Source of the DNA: CAG-488 sp051881315
Lineage (GTDB): Bacteria; Bacillota; Clostridia; Oscillospirales; Acutalibacteraceae
DNA: 61,215 nt
Direction of reading: 5' to 3'
NCBI GenBank assembly: GCA_051881315.1
Contig: JBJEPQ010000002.1
Location: 1 to 61,215, forward strand
Positions 32,136 through 41,585 of this stretch are shown one piece after another. The translations under genes were made by a program, and so were the position numbers. Numbering within the stretch: position 1 is the first letter of the stretch; the number at the start of each line of letters is the position of its first letter. A model generated the notes under the pieces. The model saw only the letters and a program-made list of their open reading frames with translations. It was not told the origin of the DNA and did not search any database.

Positions 32136-32852
32136 ATGGAAGAAAGAAAAGTGCCTAAGCACATCGGCATAATTATGGACGGCAACGGCCGCTGGGCAAA
32201 GCAGAGAGGCTTGCCCCGTTCCGAGGGACACAAGGCAGGCGCAAAGGTGTTCAAGCAGATCTGCGATTATGCCGGAGAGATAGGAATAGACAGTATTACA
32301 TTCTATGCTTTCTCCACCGAGAACTGGAAACGTCCGCCCGAGGAGGTTTCCTCGCTGATGGATCTCTTCCGTGAATATATGCACGAGGCGGAGGACAGAA
32401 AGGCGGAAAATCTTCAAAAAGGAATGAGAATGCACTTCATCGGACACCGTGAGGGTATTCCCGAGGATCTTCTCAATCTTTTTGACGCCTCCGAGGAGGA
32501 GTCAAAATCCGCCGACAAATACGATGTAAATATTGCGATCAACTACGGAGGCAGGCTTGAAATTGTAGACGCCGTCAGAAAACTCGGCGAAAAAATCAAA
32601 AACGGTGAGCTTGAACCCGAGAATATAACCGAGGACGATATCTCCGCCAATCTCTACACCGCCGGTCAGAGCGATCCCGACCTGATAATCCGTCCGAGCG
32701 GCGAATACCGTCTTTCCAATTTTCTCACATGGCAGTCCGCCTATTCCGAGCTTTGGTTCTCGGATATTCTCTGGCCGGACTTTACCCCTGCCGATCTCGA
32801 CAGGGCGATTGAGGACTACAATCACCGCAACCGTCGTTTCGGCGGTGTCTGA
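32136..32852 (+). CDS. uppS: Isoprenyl transferase (undecaprenyl diphosphate synthase)
   Basis: Makes the C55 lipid carrier for peptidoglycan and wall polymers by cis-prenyl elongation. The 238-residue sequence starts HIGIIMDGNGRWAKQRG with the catalytic Asp, then YAFSTENWKRP, VNIAINYGGR and RPSGEYRLSNFLTWQSAYSE. AAAGGAGAAC precedes the ATG. It lies in the same transcript as frr, but a repeat island separates it from cdsA. Confidence 0.96.
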   Translation: MEERKVPKHIGIIMDGNGRWAKQRGLPRSEGHKAGAKVFKQICDYAGEIGIDSITFYAFSTENWKRPPEEVSSLMDLFREYMHEAEDRKAENLQKGMRMHFIGHREGIPEDLLNLFDASEEESKSADKYDVNIAINYGGRLEIVDAVRKLGEKIKNGELEPENITEDDISANLYTAGQSDPDLIIRPSGEYRLSNFLTWQSAYSELWFSDILWPDFTPADLDRAIEDYNHRNRRFGGV

Positions 32853-32883
32853 TTAAATTTGTCCACAGCGCATTTTTCGCTCG

Positions 32884-33045
32884 GGGCAGCACAACAGCCT
32901 CCCTCGTGAGGGAGGTGGCACGGCATAGCCGTGACGGAGGGAGTTTAGCCCGACAACTAAAAACTCTGCAATTTCATCAGCTTTCCCCTTTAGGAAAAGG
33001 TGCTGAGAAAAGCGAAGCAGATGAGGTGCAGAAAAATATATTTTC
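32884..33045. repeat. Repeat island inside the essential-gene cluster
   Basis: Two dispersed palindromic repeats lie between uppS and cdsA. The first has CCTCCCTCGTGAGGGAGG near 32917 followed by GGCATAGCC and a GACGGAGGGAG end. The second is CAGCTTTCCCCTTTAGGAAA near 32979, ending GCAGATGAGGTG. Both resemble pieces of the islands at 7083 and 56806. Confidence 0.7.
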
Positions 33046-33072
33046 CCCACCCGAAAGGATTGGTAAAAAGGG

Positions 33073-33927
33073 ATGAAAACAAGAATTATTTCCGGAGTTT
33101 TATACTCCTTTATTATAATTGCCGTGCTGTTTGTTATGAACACGCCGGCTCTGCCGATACTGCTTGCTCTGATCTGCGGTATTGCGGTTTACGAAATAAA
33201 CCATGTTGCGGGCGTCAAGCTCTCGCTTGCAATTCCGTCGATCATCGTCGGCGCATATATTCCGATTGAAATAAGATATAATTTGCTTGAAAAGATACAC
33301 ATTCCTTACTTTTCCGCTTTTGCATTTTATGTTATTGCAATGCTTATACTGATGGTGAGGCGGCACAGCGAGATAAAGTTTGAACAGGCGGCAATTTCCG
33401 TTTTTGCTTCGGTTGCCGTTCCCGAATCTCTCGGCTGTTGGATAAGAATGAATGACCTTCAGTTTTTCGATGAAAGATTTACTCAGGCAAGTGCGGTCTA
33501 CCTGATTTTGTTCACGCTTTTCTGCTGTTGGTTTACCGATATTTTTGCATATTTCACAGGCGTATTTTTCGGAAAGCACAAGATGACTCCGATAGTCAGT
33601 CCAAAGAAAACGTGGGAGGGTTCAATCGGCGGCGTTGTCCTGACGGCGGCGATGAATGTCGGACTTTACTTTGTATTTGCAAATAAATTTTTCCCCGACG
33701 GACAGTTCTTCCTCTGGGATTGGTGGGCGGTCATTCCGATATCGCTCGTCCTTTCTGTAATCAGCATTTTCGGCGATCTTTCCGCCTCTGTTATCAAAAG
33801 AAATTACGGCGTTAAGGACTACGGCAAGCTGATACCCGGACACGGCGGAATTATGGACAGATTTGACAGCACGCTGTTTGTATTCCCGATGATGTACGGA
33901 ATTTTGAGCATAATCAGGACATTTTAA
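33073..33927 (+). CDS. cdsA: Phosphatidate cytidylyltransferase
   Basis: Makes CDP-diacylglycerol for phospholipid synthesis. The 284-residue membrane protein has about seven to eight hydrophobic segments and the CTP-transferase signature near the C-terminus (IVSPKKTWEGSIGG, then DLSASVIKRNYGVKDYG and PGHGGIMDRFDS). It sits in the classical order after uppS and before dxr. The ATG at 33073 has a purine-rich but weak ribosome site. Confidence 0.94.
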   Translation: MKTRIISGVLYSFIIIAVLFVMNTPALPILLALICGIAVYEINHVAGVKLSLAIPSIIVGAYIPIEIRYNLLEKIHIPYFSAFAFYVIAMLILMVRRHSEIKFEQAAISVFASVAVPESLGCWIRMNDLQFFDERFTQASAVYLILFTLFCCWFTDIFAYFTGVFFGKHKMTPIVSPKKTWEGSIGGVVLTAAMNVGLYFVFANKFFPDGQFFLWDWWAVIPISLVLSVISIFGDLSASVIKRNYGVKDYGKLIPGHGGIMDRFDSTLFVFPMMYGILSIIRTF

Positions 33928-33949
33928 AAGTAGAATTTAAGGTGATACT

Positions 33950-35098
33950 ATGAGTAAAACCGTTACCGTCCTCGGCTCAACAGGCTCGATCGGAACACAG
34001 GCTCTTGAAGTCATCGAGATGCAGGGCTATGAGGTCAAGGCTCTGACGGCAAGCGTCAGGGTTGACGAGATAGAAAAACAGATCAGAAAGTTTAAACCCG
34101 CTTATGCCGCAATGGTTGATGAAAAAGCGGCACAGGAGCTTAAAATCAGAGTTGCCGACACGGACACAAAGGTGCTTTCGGGCTTGCAGGGCGTTTGCGA
34201 GTGCGCTTCGCTCGGTGCGGACTATGTGCTCAACAGCATTGTCGGAATGGCAGGACTTGAGCCGACTCTTGCGGCTATCGACGCAGGTAGCGAGATCGCC
34301 CTTGCCAACAAGGAAACTCTTGTCGCAGGCGGTCAGCTTGTTATGAAGCGAGCCAAGGAAAAGGGCGTAAACATTCTGCCCGTAGACAGCGAACATTCTG
34401 CAATTTTTCAGTCTATGCAGGGTTGCAGAGATAAGAAAGAGATAAAGAAGCTTATTCTTACCGCTTCGGGCGGACCTTTCTTCGGCAAAAAACGTGACGA
34501 GCTTGCAAACGTAACGGTCAAGGAGGCTCTCAACCACCCGAACTGGAGTATGGGTGCAAAGATTACGATTGATTCCGCCACTATGATGAACAAGGGACTG
34601 GAGCTTATCGAGGCTGTCTGGCTTTTCTCCATGGATCCCAAGGATATTGAAATTGTCGTTCACCGTCAGAGCGTGGTACATTCGCTGGTAGAATACTGCG
34701 ACAACTCGGTGATCGCTCAGCTCGGCGTTCCCGATATGAGAATACCGATCCAGTATGCGCTCACTTATCCGAACAGAATACCATCACCCGTCAGCGAGCT
34801 TTCCCTGACCGATTACGGAACTCTGACCTTTGATAAACCCGATTACGAAACCTTCGGACTTATCAATGTCTGCCGAAGGGCGATCAATGACGGAGGACTG
34901 TATCCTGCCTGTGCGAATGCGGCGAACGAGGAGGCAAACCTCGCTTTCAGGCAGGGCAAAATCAAGTTTTTACAGATTGAGGAGCTTGTCGCTCAGGCTG
35001 TTGCGGACGCTCCCAAGGTTGAGGATTATAAGCTCGGCGACGTTCTGGAGATGTACGATCGGGCGAGGGGTTATGTGAAAGAAAAAATAAACGGTTGA
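33950..35098 (+). CDS. dxr: 1-deoxy-D-xylulose-5-phosphate reductoisomerase
   Basis: Second step of the non-mevalonate isoprenoid pathway, converting DXP to MEP with NADPH. The 382-residue protein shows LGSTGSIGTQALEVI, LANKETLVAGG, PVDSEHSAIFQ with acidic metal ligands, LTASGGPF and HPNWSMGAKITIDSATMMNK. AAGGTGATA precedes the ATG. It overlaps the start of rseP by four bases. Together with ispG downstream it supplies precursor for UppS. Confidence 0.97.
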   Translation: MSKTVTVLGSTGSIGTQALEVIEMQGYEVKALTASVRVDEIEKQIRKFKPAYAAMVDEKAAQELKIRVADTDTKVLSGLQGVCECASLGADYVLNSIVGMAGLEPTLAAIDAGSEIALANKETLVAGGQLVMKRAKEKGVNILPVDSEHSAIFQSMQGCRDKKEIKKLILTASGGPFFGKKRDELANVTVKEALNHPNWSMGAKITIDSATMMNKGLELIEAVWLFSMDPKDIEIVVHRQSVVHSLVEYCDNSVIAQLGVPDMRIPIQYALTYPNRIPSPVSELSLTDYGTLTFDKPDYETFGLINVCRRAINDGGLYPACANAANEEANLAFRQGKIKFLQIEELVAQAVADAPKVEDYKLGDVLEMYDRARGYVKEKING

Positions 35099-36189
35099 GA
35101 AAAGGCCGAACGGCATATTTCCTTGATCTGAAAGAGGCGATTAAAATAGAATTTTTATCCGCACTGGCAAGTAAATGGACTATTCTGCTTGCAATATTAT
35201 TCTTCGGTATAATTATTATTGTTCATGAGCTGGGACACTTCACCTTTGCGAAGATTTTCGGAGTAAAGGTCAATGAGTTCTCTATCGGAATGGGACCGAA
35301 GCTTTTGAAAAAGAAGAAAGGCGAAACTCAGTACACCCTGCGGCTTCTGCCGATCGGCGGTTATGTCAGCATGGAGGGCGAGGACGAGGAGAGCACCGAC
35401 GAGCGTGCCTTTAACAAAAAGCCCTGCTGGCAGAGAATAGTTATTGTCGTTGCAGGCGCAATGGTCAATATTATTCTCGGACTGATAATCGTTGCCGTTA
35501 TGCTCAGCGTGACGGAAGGACTTTCGGGCACAAACTATGTCAATTTCTTCAACGACAACGGCAAGCAGGTCGCTGAGTATAACGGACTGCAATCAAAGGA
35601 TAAAATACTGAAAATTGACGGAAAAAGGGTGTATTATTACACCGATGTATCCTATCTTCTCAGCCGTGACGAGGGCAAGACTGCCGATATTCTCGTTGAG
35701 CGTGACGGGAAAAAGGTTGAATTAAACGATGTTGAAATGCCATACAGAAACATCGTTATGGTCGGCGTTGAAAAGACCGCAGGCACGGTTTTCAAGGACA
35801 CGTTCAAGGAATCGGTCAGCATATTCCGAATGGTGTGGCTCAGCCTTTTCGACCTTGTGACGGGCAAGTATTCCGTCAAGGACGTTTCGGGCCCTGTCGG
35901 AGTGGTGGATTATGTTTCCGACGCGGCGCAGGAATCCGTCAAAACGGCGGACTATACGGGACTGCTGAGCATTATGGCTCTTATAACAATAAACATCGGC
36001 GTTTTCAATCTTCTTCCTATACCTGCTCTTGACGGCGGCAGACTGCTTTTCCTGTTGATCGAGCTTGTCAGAAGAAAGCCGATCAATCAGAAGTACGAAT
36101 CGCTTGTCCATGCGATCGGTATGGTGATATTACTGCTGTTTATGGCGGCGATAACGTTTAAGGATATCTATTCTCTGATTGTGAATTAG
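35095..36189 (+). CDS. rseP: Site-2 membrane metalloprotease, RseP family
   Basis: An intramembrane zinc protease that cleaves anti-sigma factors or signal-peptide remnants. The 364-residue protein has HELGH in the first membrane segment, a central PDZ domain (LQSKDKILKIDGKRV), and NLLPIPALDGG with the third ligand in a later segment. The start is uncertain. The TTG at 35095 overlaps the dxr stop, but no good ribosome site is evident and the first 25 residues lack family similarity, so a later start is possible. Confidence 0.9.
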   Translation: MRKGRTAYFLDLKEAIKIEFLSALASKWTILLAILFFGIIIIVHELGHFTFAKIFGVKVNEFSIGMGPKLLKKKKGETQYTLRLLPIGGYVSMEGEDEESTDERAFNKKPCWQRIVIVVAGAMVNIILGLIIVAVMLSVTEGLSGTNYVNFFNDNGKQVAEYNGLQSKDKILKIDGKRVYYYTDVSYLLSRDEGKTADILVERDGKKVELNDVEMPYRNIVMVGVEKTAGTVFKDTFKESVSIFRMVWLSLFDLVTGKYSVKDVSGPVGVVDYVSDAAQESVKTADYTGLLSIMALITINIGVFNLLPIPALDGGRLLFLLIELVRRKPINQKYESLVHAIGMVILLLFMAAITFKDIYSLIVN

Positions 36190-36201
36190 AACTGAGGTAA
36201 T

Positions 36202-37254
36202 ATGATGGAACGCAGAAACACGAAAAAAGTAAAGGTCGGCAATCTGTTCATCGGCGGCGACTCTCCGATAACCGTCCAGTCGATGCTCAACAAGCCTGCC
36301 CATAACACGGAAGAAAGCGTGAAGCAGGCGGTCGAGCTTGAAAAGGCAGGCTGTCAGATAATCAGAGCGGCAATTCCCGATATGGAAGCCGTGAAGCTTA
36401 TCCCTGCGCTGAAAGAGGCGGTTTCCGCTCCGATAGTTGCCGATATTCATTTTGATTACCGACTGGCGATAGAGGCCGTTGCGGCAGGAGTTGACAAGGT
36501 CAGAATAAACCCCGGCAACATCGGCTCGGACGACAGAGTTAAAAAGGTCGTTGAAGCGTGCAGAGAGAAGAGTGTTCCTATCCGTATCGGAGTTAATTCA
36601 GGCTCGGTCGAAAAGGAGATACTGGCGAAGTACGGAGCACCGACTCCCGAAGCTATGGCGGAAAGCGCAATGTACCACGCCTCTTTGCTTGAAAAATTTG
36701 ATTTTGACGACATCGTCATTTCGATTAAATCATCTAATGTTGAAAATATGATAAGATCATACGAGACAGTTGCCGAAAGGTGCGCTTATCCGCTTCATCT
36801 CGGAGTTACCGAGGCAGGCACGGCAAGAATGGGACTTATCAAGTCGAGCGCAGGCATAGGCAGTCTGCTCATGCACGGCATCGGCGACACAATTCGTGTT
36901 TCGCTGACCGCCGATCCCGTCAAGGAGGTCTATGCAGGCATTGACATTCTCAAGGCTCTCGGACTTCGCAAGGACGGGGTGCAGATAGTTTCCTGCCCGA
37001 CCTGCGGCAGAACGAAAATCGACCTGATAAAGGTTGCCGGAGAGGTCGAGGACGCTCTCAAGGATTGCCGCAAGCCGCTCAAGGTTGCGGTCATGGGCTG
37101 CGTCGTGAACGGCCCCGGTGAGGCTAAGGAGGCGGACATCGGCATCGCAGGCGGCGACGGCTGTGCCGTTCTTATCAAAAAAGGTGAAATAATCAGAAAG
37201 ATAAAAGAAGAAGACATCGTCAGCGAACTGCTGGCTGAAATAGACAAAATGTAA
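36202..37254 (+). CDS. ispG: 4-hydroxy-3-methylbut-2-en-1-yl diphosphate synthase
   Basis: Iron-sulfur enzyme converting MEcPP to HMBPP in the MEP pathway. The 350-residue short-form IspG has VGGDSPITVQSM, RAAIPD, VADIHFDYRLA, and the cluster cysteines in CPTCGRT and GCVVNGPGE. ACTGAGGTAAT precedes ATG codons at 36202 and 36205. It lies 12 bases after rseP and just before polC. Confidence 0.96.
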   Translation: MMERRNTKKVKVGNLFIGGDSPITVQSMLNKPAHNTEESVKQAVELEKAGCQIIRAAIPDMEAVKLIPALKEAVSAPIVADIHFDYRLAIEAVAAGVDKVRINPGNIGSDDRVKKVVEACREKSVPIRIGVNSGSVEKEILAKYGAPTPEAMAESAMYHASLLEKFDFDDIVISIKSSNVENMIRSYETVAERCAYPLHLGVTEAGTARMGLIKSSAGIGSLLMHGIGDTIRVSLTADPVKEVYAGIDILKALGLRKDGVQIVSCPTCGRTKIDLIKVAGEVEDALKDCRKPLKVAVMGCVVNGPGEAKEADIGIAGGDGCAVLIKKGEIIRKIKEEDIVSELLAEIDKM

Positions 37255-37269
37255 TTTGGGAGTGTAATT

Positions 37270-40200
37270 TTGAAGGAAATCGGTTTCCTCACCCTTTTCG
37301 GTGAGTACATAGATCAAAGCGTTGCGGCATATTTTGACTGTGCAACGGTTGAAAGCATTGAGGCGAGCCTTGCTGAACGAAGCGTCAGTATGCTCGTCAG
37401 ATTTCCTGCGCCCATCGACTCCTCTGTCATCAAAAAGGCGAGGGAGGAGCTTATTCGGGTGATGAGTCTGAACCGACTTGATTTCGGCGTTCATTTTCCG
37501 CCCGAATCTTTCGATATAAACTATATGACAGGCTTTGTCAAAGAGATATACGAGCATTTCCCTGCGTCAAAATCCATTTTGGAGGGCGCACAGTACAACC
37601 TCAGCGGCGACAGGCTGACCGTTGAGCTTGCGGCCAACGGAAAAGATGTGCTTGTCAATCTCGGCTGTGACAAATTTATTCAAAAGACCGTTGACCGCCG
37701 TTTTGAAAGACTGATAAAGGTTGAATTTGTCAGCAACGTAACGGCGCAGGACGATATTAAGGCTCTTGAAGCTCTCCAGAAAAAGGAGAACGAAAAAATC
37801 CAGACTGCCGCACCGATGGCAAATCCCGTGGCGGTTTCCAAAACTCCGATACAGAAAAAGCCGAAAGAAAAAACATACGAGGATCTGCCGATTTCGATAA
37901 CCAATGCAAAGCCGCTGTTCGGCTCAATAGTCAAGGGCAAGCCGAAGCCGATCAGGGATTGTCTGCCGGAGGACGGCGAGGTTGTTGTCTGGGGCGACGT
38001 GTTCTCACTCGAAACGAGGGAGTCAAAGGACGGCAGATACAGTATCATCAATTTTAATATTACCGACTACACCTCGTCCTACCCGATAAAGGTGTTCGGC
38101 GAAAAGAAGAAGTGCGAGGATCTTGTTGAAAACCTCAAGGACGGCAAGACTGTTCTTGTCCGGGGTGCGATCAATATGGACACCTATATGCACACCTATC
38201 TCATCAATGCCAGAGCGGTTACGGAGATAGAAAAAATCGAGAAGCAGGACAACGCTCCCGAAAAAAGGGTTGAGCTTCACCTGCATACAAATATGTCTGC
38301 AATGGACGGTATGACGAGTGCAAAGGAGCTTGTCAGCCGTGCGGCGGCATGGGGACACAAGGCGATTGCAATAACCGATCACGGTGTTGTTCAGTCCTTC
38401 CCCGAAGCGTGCAACACAGCCGCAAAGGCAGGAATCAAGATCATCTACGGCATGGAGGGCTACCTTGTTGACGACGATGATTTTTACGGTGAATACAACT
38501 TCGGCGCAGAGGACGAAATCCCCGACGAGTACATAGAAAAAGTCCGTGCCGAAAAGACATATCATATAATCATACTTGCAAAAAATACTCAGGGACTTAA
38601 AAATCTCTACAAGCTGATAACGGATTCCAATCTGAAATTTTTCAAGCGCAGACCGAGAATACCACGTCACAGGCTGATGCAATACCGTGAGGGACTTATC
38701 GTCGGAAGTGCCTGCGAAGCGGGCGAGCTTTACAGGGCGATTGTCGATCAGAAGAGCGACGAGGATATTCTCAGAATAGCGTCGTTTTACGATTATCTTG
38801 AAATTCAGCCGAACGGCAACAACGCTTTTATGCTCAGAAGTCAGGACGAACGCTATGAGCGGTTCAAGACGGTTGAGGATCTCGAAAATGTTGACCGTCA
38901 GATAATTCATATCGCCGACAAGCTCGGCAAGATGGTCGTTGCCACCTGCGACGTTCATTTCATTGATCCCGGCAATGCGGTGTTCCGTGAGATCCTTATG
39001 ACTTCCATGGGATTTTCCGATGCGGACAAGCAGGCTCCGCTCTATTTCAGAACAACGGAGGAAATGCTTGCCGAATTTGCCTTCCTCGGCGAGGAGACGG
39101 CGAAGGAGATCGTCATAACCAATCCGAACAGAATTGCCGACCTCTGCGAAAGCGGAATGACTCCGTTCCCGAGGGGAACGTTTCCGCCGAGCCTTGAGGG
39201 TGCGGACGAGGATCTGACAAGAATCTGCTGGGAACGCACAAAGCGTGACTACGGCGATCCCGTTCCCGAAAATGTTGCGGCAAGACTTGAAAAGGAGTTG
39301 AAGTCGATCATTTCCAACGGCTTCGGAGTTCTCTATATGATCGCACAGAAGCTTGTGCAGAACTCCGAGGAACACGGCTATTATGTCGGATCGAGAGGAT
39401 CTGTCGGCTCGTCCTTTGTCGCCCATGCGGCAGGTATTTCGGAGGTTAACCCTCTGCCGCCGCACTATATATGCACAGAATGTAAGCACAGCGAGTTTTT
39501 TATGGACGGATCGGTCGGATCGGGCTATGACCTGCCACCGAAAAACTGTCCCGTTTGCGGAAAACCGATGCACCGTGACGGTCACGATATCCCGTTTGAA
39601 ACCTTCCTCGGCTTCAAGGGCGATAAACAGCCCGATATCGACCTCAATTTCAGCGGCGAATACCAGTTCTACGCTCACAGATACACGGAGGAGCTTTTCG
39701 GCAAGGATCACACCTTTAAGGCAGGCACGATCGGCACTATTGCGGACAAGACGGCATACGGATTTGTCAAGAAGTGGCTTGAGGTCAAGGGAATAACGGT
39801 CAACCGTGCCGAGGAGGACAGGCTGACAAAGGGCTGTACGGGAGTTAAGCGTACAACAGGTCAGCACCCCGGCGGAATGGTTGTTGTGCCTGCAAGCAAC
39901 GACGCTGAGGACTTCACACCTATCCAGCATCCTGCCGACGATGTTTCGGGCGGACTTAGAACAACTCACTTTGATTTCCATTCGCTTCACGATACTATTC
40001 TCAAGCTTGACAACCTCGGTCACGATGTGCCGACGCTTTACCGTCACCTTGAGGATCTGACGGGAATAAATGTATTTGACGTTGATATCTGCGATCCCAA
40101 GCTCTACGAGCTTCTGACCTCGCCCGAACCGCTCGGAGTTACTGCCGAGGAGATCGGCTGTGAAACGGGTACGCTTTCTCTGCCCGAACTCGGTACGCCG

Positions 40201-41073
40201 TTCGTCAGAGGAATGCTTATGGAAGCGAAGCCGAAAAACTTTTCGGATATGCTTCAGATTTCGGGACTTTCGCACGGTACCGATGTTTGGCTCGGCAACG
40301 CTCAGGAGCTTATCAAGAACGGCACTTGTTCGATTTCCGATGTTATCGGAACACGAGACAATATTATGGTTTACCTTATGCACAAGGGACTTGAGCCTGA
40401 TATGGCATTCAAGATAATGGAGATCGTGCGTAAGGGTAACGCAACGAAGCTTCTCACGGAAACGCATATCAAAGCGATGAAGGAGCATGATGTGCCGGAC
40501 TGGTACATTGACTCATGTATGAAAATAAAGTATATGTTCCCGAAGGCTCATGCGGCGGCTTACGTCAGCGCGGCAATGCGCCTTGCGTGGTACAAGGTAT
40601 ATAAACCGACCGAGTATTACGCAACATATATGACCGTCCGAGGCGAGGATCTTGACACGGTTGCTATAATGGAAGGCAGAGCGGCTGTTAAACAGCTTAT
40701 GAATTCCATCACCGCCAAAGGACACGACGCAACGGCAAAGGAAGAAAATATGTTTGTCGCAATGCAGGTTGTCAATGAAATGATGGCAAGAGGCGTTGAA
40801 TTTCTGCCGATCGATCTGTATAAATCGCACGCAACGATATATAAAATCGAGGACGGAAAAATTCGGCTTCCGTTCATGTCAATGTCGGGCACGGGAGAGT
40901 CGGCGGCTGTTGCGCTGATGAAAGCCCGTGACGACGGAGAGGGAGAATATATGTCCCGTGACGATCTCCAGCAGAGGTCGGGAGTCAGCAAATCGGTTAT
41001 GGAAACGCTCGAAGCCTGCGGAGCGCTTGAAGGTCTGCCGCAGAGCACACAGATGAGCTTTTTTGGATTTTAA
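37270..41073 (+). CDS. polC: DNA polymerase III PolC-type alpha subunit lacking the exonuclease insert
   Basis: Replicative polymerase of Firmicutes. The order is: N-terminal domain; OB fold (residues about 225-325); PHP domain split as usual; zinc-binding CTEC and CPVC region; palm with PDIDLNFSGEY; and YMFPKAHAAAYV. It is 1267 residues, about 170 shorter than B. subtilis PolC. The gap falls where the DEDDh exonuclease is normally inserted in PHP: only 35 residues separate E396 and H432, and no DxE exonuclease motif is found. All nine PHP metal ligands appear present (H337, H339, D346, H371, E396, H432, C482, D561, H563). The TTG start follows GGGAGTG. Confidence 0.95.
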   Translation: MKEIGFLTLFGEYIDQSVAAYFDCATVESIEASLAERSVSMLVRFPAPIDSSVIKKAREELIRVMSLNRLDFGVHFPPESFDINYMTGFVKEIYEHFPASKSILEGAQYNLSGDRLTVELAANGKDVLVNLGCDKFIQKTVDRRFERLIKVEFVSNVTAQDDIKALEALQKKENEKIQTAAPMANPVAVSKTPIQKKPKEKTYEDLPISITNAKPLFGSIVKGKPKPIRDCLPEDGEVVVWGDVFSLETRESKDGRYSIINFNITDYTSSYPIKVFGEKKKCEDLVENLKDGKTVLVRGAINMDTYMHTYLINARAVTEIEKIEKQDNAPEKRVELHLHTNMSAMDGMTSAKELVSRAAAWGHKAIAITDHGVVQSFPEACNTAAKAGIKIIYGMEGYLVDDDDFYGEYNFGAEDEIPDEYIEKVRAEKTYHIIILAKNTQGLKNLYKLITDSNLKFFKRRPRIPRHRLMQYREGLIVGSACEAGELYRAIVDQKSDEDILRIASFYDYLEIQPNGNNAFMLRSQDERYERFKTVEDLENVDRQIIHIADKLGKMVVATCDVHFIDPGNAVFREILMTSMGFSDADKQAPLYFRTTEEMLAEFAFLGEETAKEIVITNPNRIADLCESGMTPFPRGTFPPSLEGADEDLTRICWERTKRDYGDPVPENVAARLEKELKSIISNGFGVLYMIAQKLVQNSEEHGYYVGSRGSVGSSFVAHAAGISEVNPLPPHYICTECKHSEFFMDGSVGSGYDLPPKNCPVCGKPMHRDGHDIPFETFLGFKGDKQPDIDLNFSGEYQFYAHRYTEELFGKDHTFKAGTIGTIADKTAYGFVKKWLEVKGITVNRAEEDRLTKGCTGVKRTTGQHPGGMVVVPASNDAEDFTPIQHPADDVSGGLRTTHFDFHSLHDTILKLDNLGHDVPTLYRHLEDLTGINVFDVDICDPKLYELLTSPEPLGVTAEEIGCETGTLSLPELGTPFVRGMLMEAKPKNFSDMLQISGLSHGTDVWLGNAQELIKNGTCSISDVIGTRDNIMVYLMHKGLEPDMAFKIMEIVRKGNATKLLTETHIKAMKEHDVPDWYIDSCMKIKYMFPKAHAAAYVSAAMRLAWYKVYKPTEYYATYMTVRGEDLDTVAIMEGRAAVKQLMNSITAKGHDATAKEENMFVAMQVVNEMMARGVEFLPIDLYKSHATIYKIEDGKIRLPFMSMSGTGESAAVALMKARDDGEGEYMSRDDLQQRSGVSKSVMETLEACGALEGLPQSTQMSFFGF

Positions 41074-41091
41074 ATTACGGAGGAAAGAAAA

Positions 41092-41514
41092 ATGGATCTT
41101 TACAAGCTTTGGGAAAATAAAAAAACAATGCCTGTTGTAACCGTGGAGTACGGCTCAAACAGGGTACTGATGGTTGCATATATGAACAAGGAGGCCTTTG
41201 CCTATACGCTGAAAACACGCAGAGCATATTATTATTCCGCAGAGGATAACAAGGTGTATAAATTCGGTGCAGAAAAGGGAAACACACAGCGTGTTATGTC
41301 CATTGACGTTGACTGCAACGGAGAGGCGCTGATGATGTGCGTTCAGCAGAAAGGTCATGTCTGCCACCACAACGGTTCCCACAGAACCTGCTTTAACAAC
41401 ACGATTTACAAGCGCAACGCCGCAGAGTATTCAAAGCGCAGAAAGTTCGGCAGGGTGGAGATTGATAAGGATTTCGATTTCTCCAAAGAGGATTATTCGG
41501 AAGAGCTTGAATAA
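41092..41514 (+). CDS. hisI: Phosphoribosyl-AMP cyclohydrolase-like protein
   Basis: Would open the purine ring of phosphoribosyl-AMP, the third step of histidine synthesis. The 140-residue protein has VLMVAYMNKEAF, YYYSAEDNKVY, GNTQRVMSIDVDCNGEA and a final CHHNGSHRTCF, which holds the zinc and magnesium ligands. Some positions differ from the norm (Y for W after YY; FGAEKG for KGETSG). No other histidine gene is near, so it is either an isolated hisI or a paralogue with another role. CGGAGGAAAG precedes the ATG. Confidence 0.82.
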   Translation: MDLYKLWENKKTMPVVTVEYGSNRVLMVAYMNKEAFAYTLKTRRAYYYSAEDNKVYKFGAEKGNTQRVMSIDVDCNGEALMMCVQQKGHVCHHNGSHRTCFNNTIYKRNAAEYSKRRKFGRVEIDKDFDFSKEDYSEELE

Positions 41515-41585
41515 TTTATTGACAAAACACGGATTTTGTCGTATTATGAAAAGCACACTTATCAAAGAACGGAAAAGGTGATGGA

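Noticed and set aside
38023..40488. Open frame of 821 codons on the minus strand inside polC
   Set aside because: Codon bias in polC leaves the opposite strand free of stops. The product shows no motif and the frame has no ribosome site.
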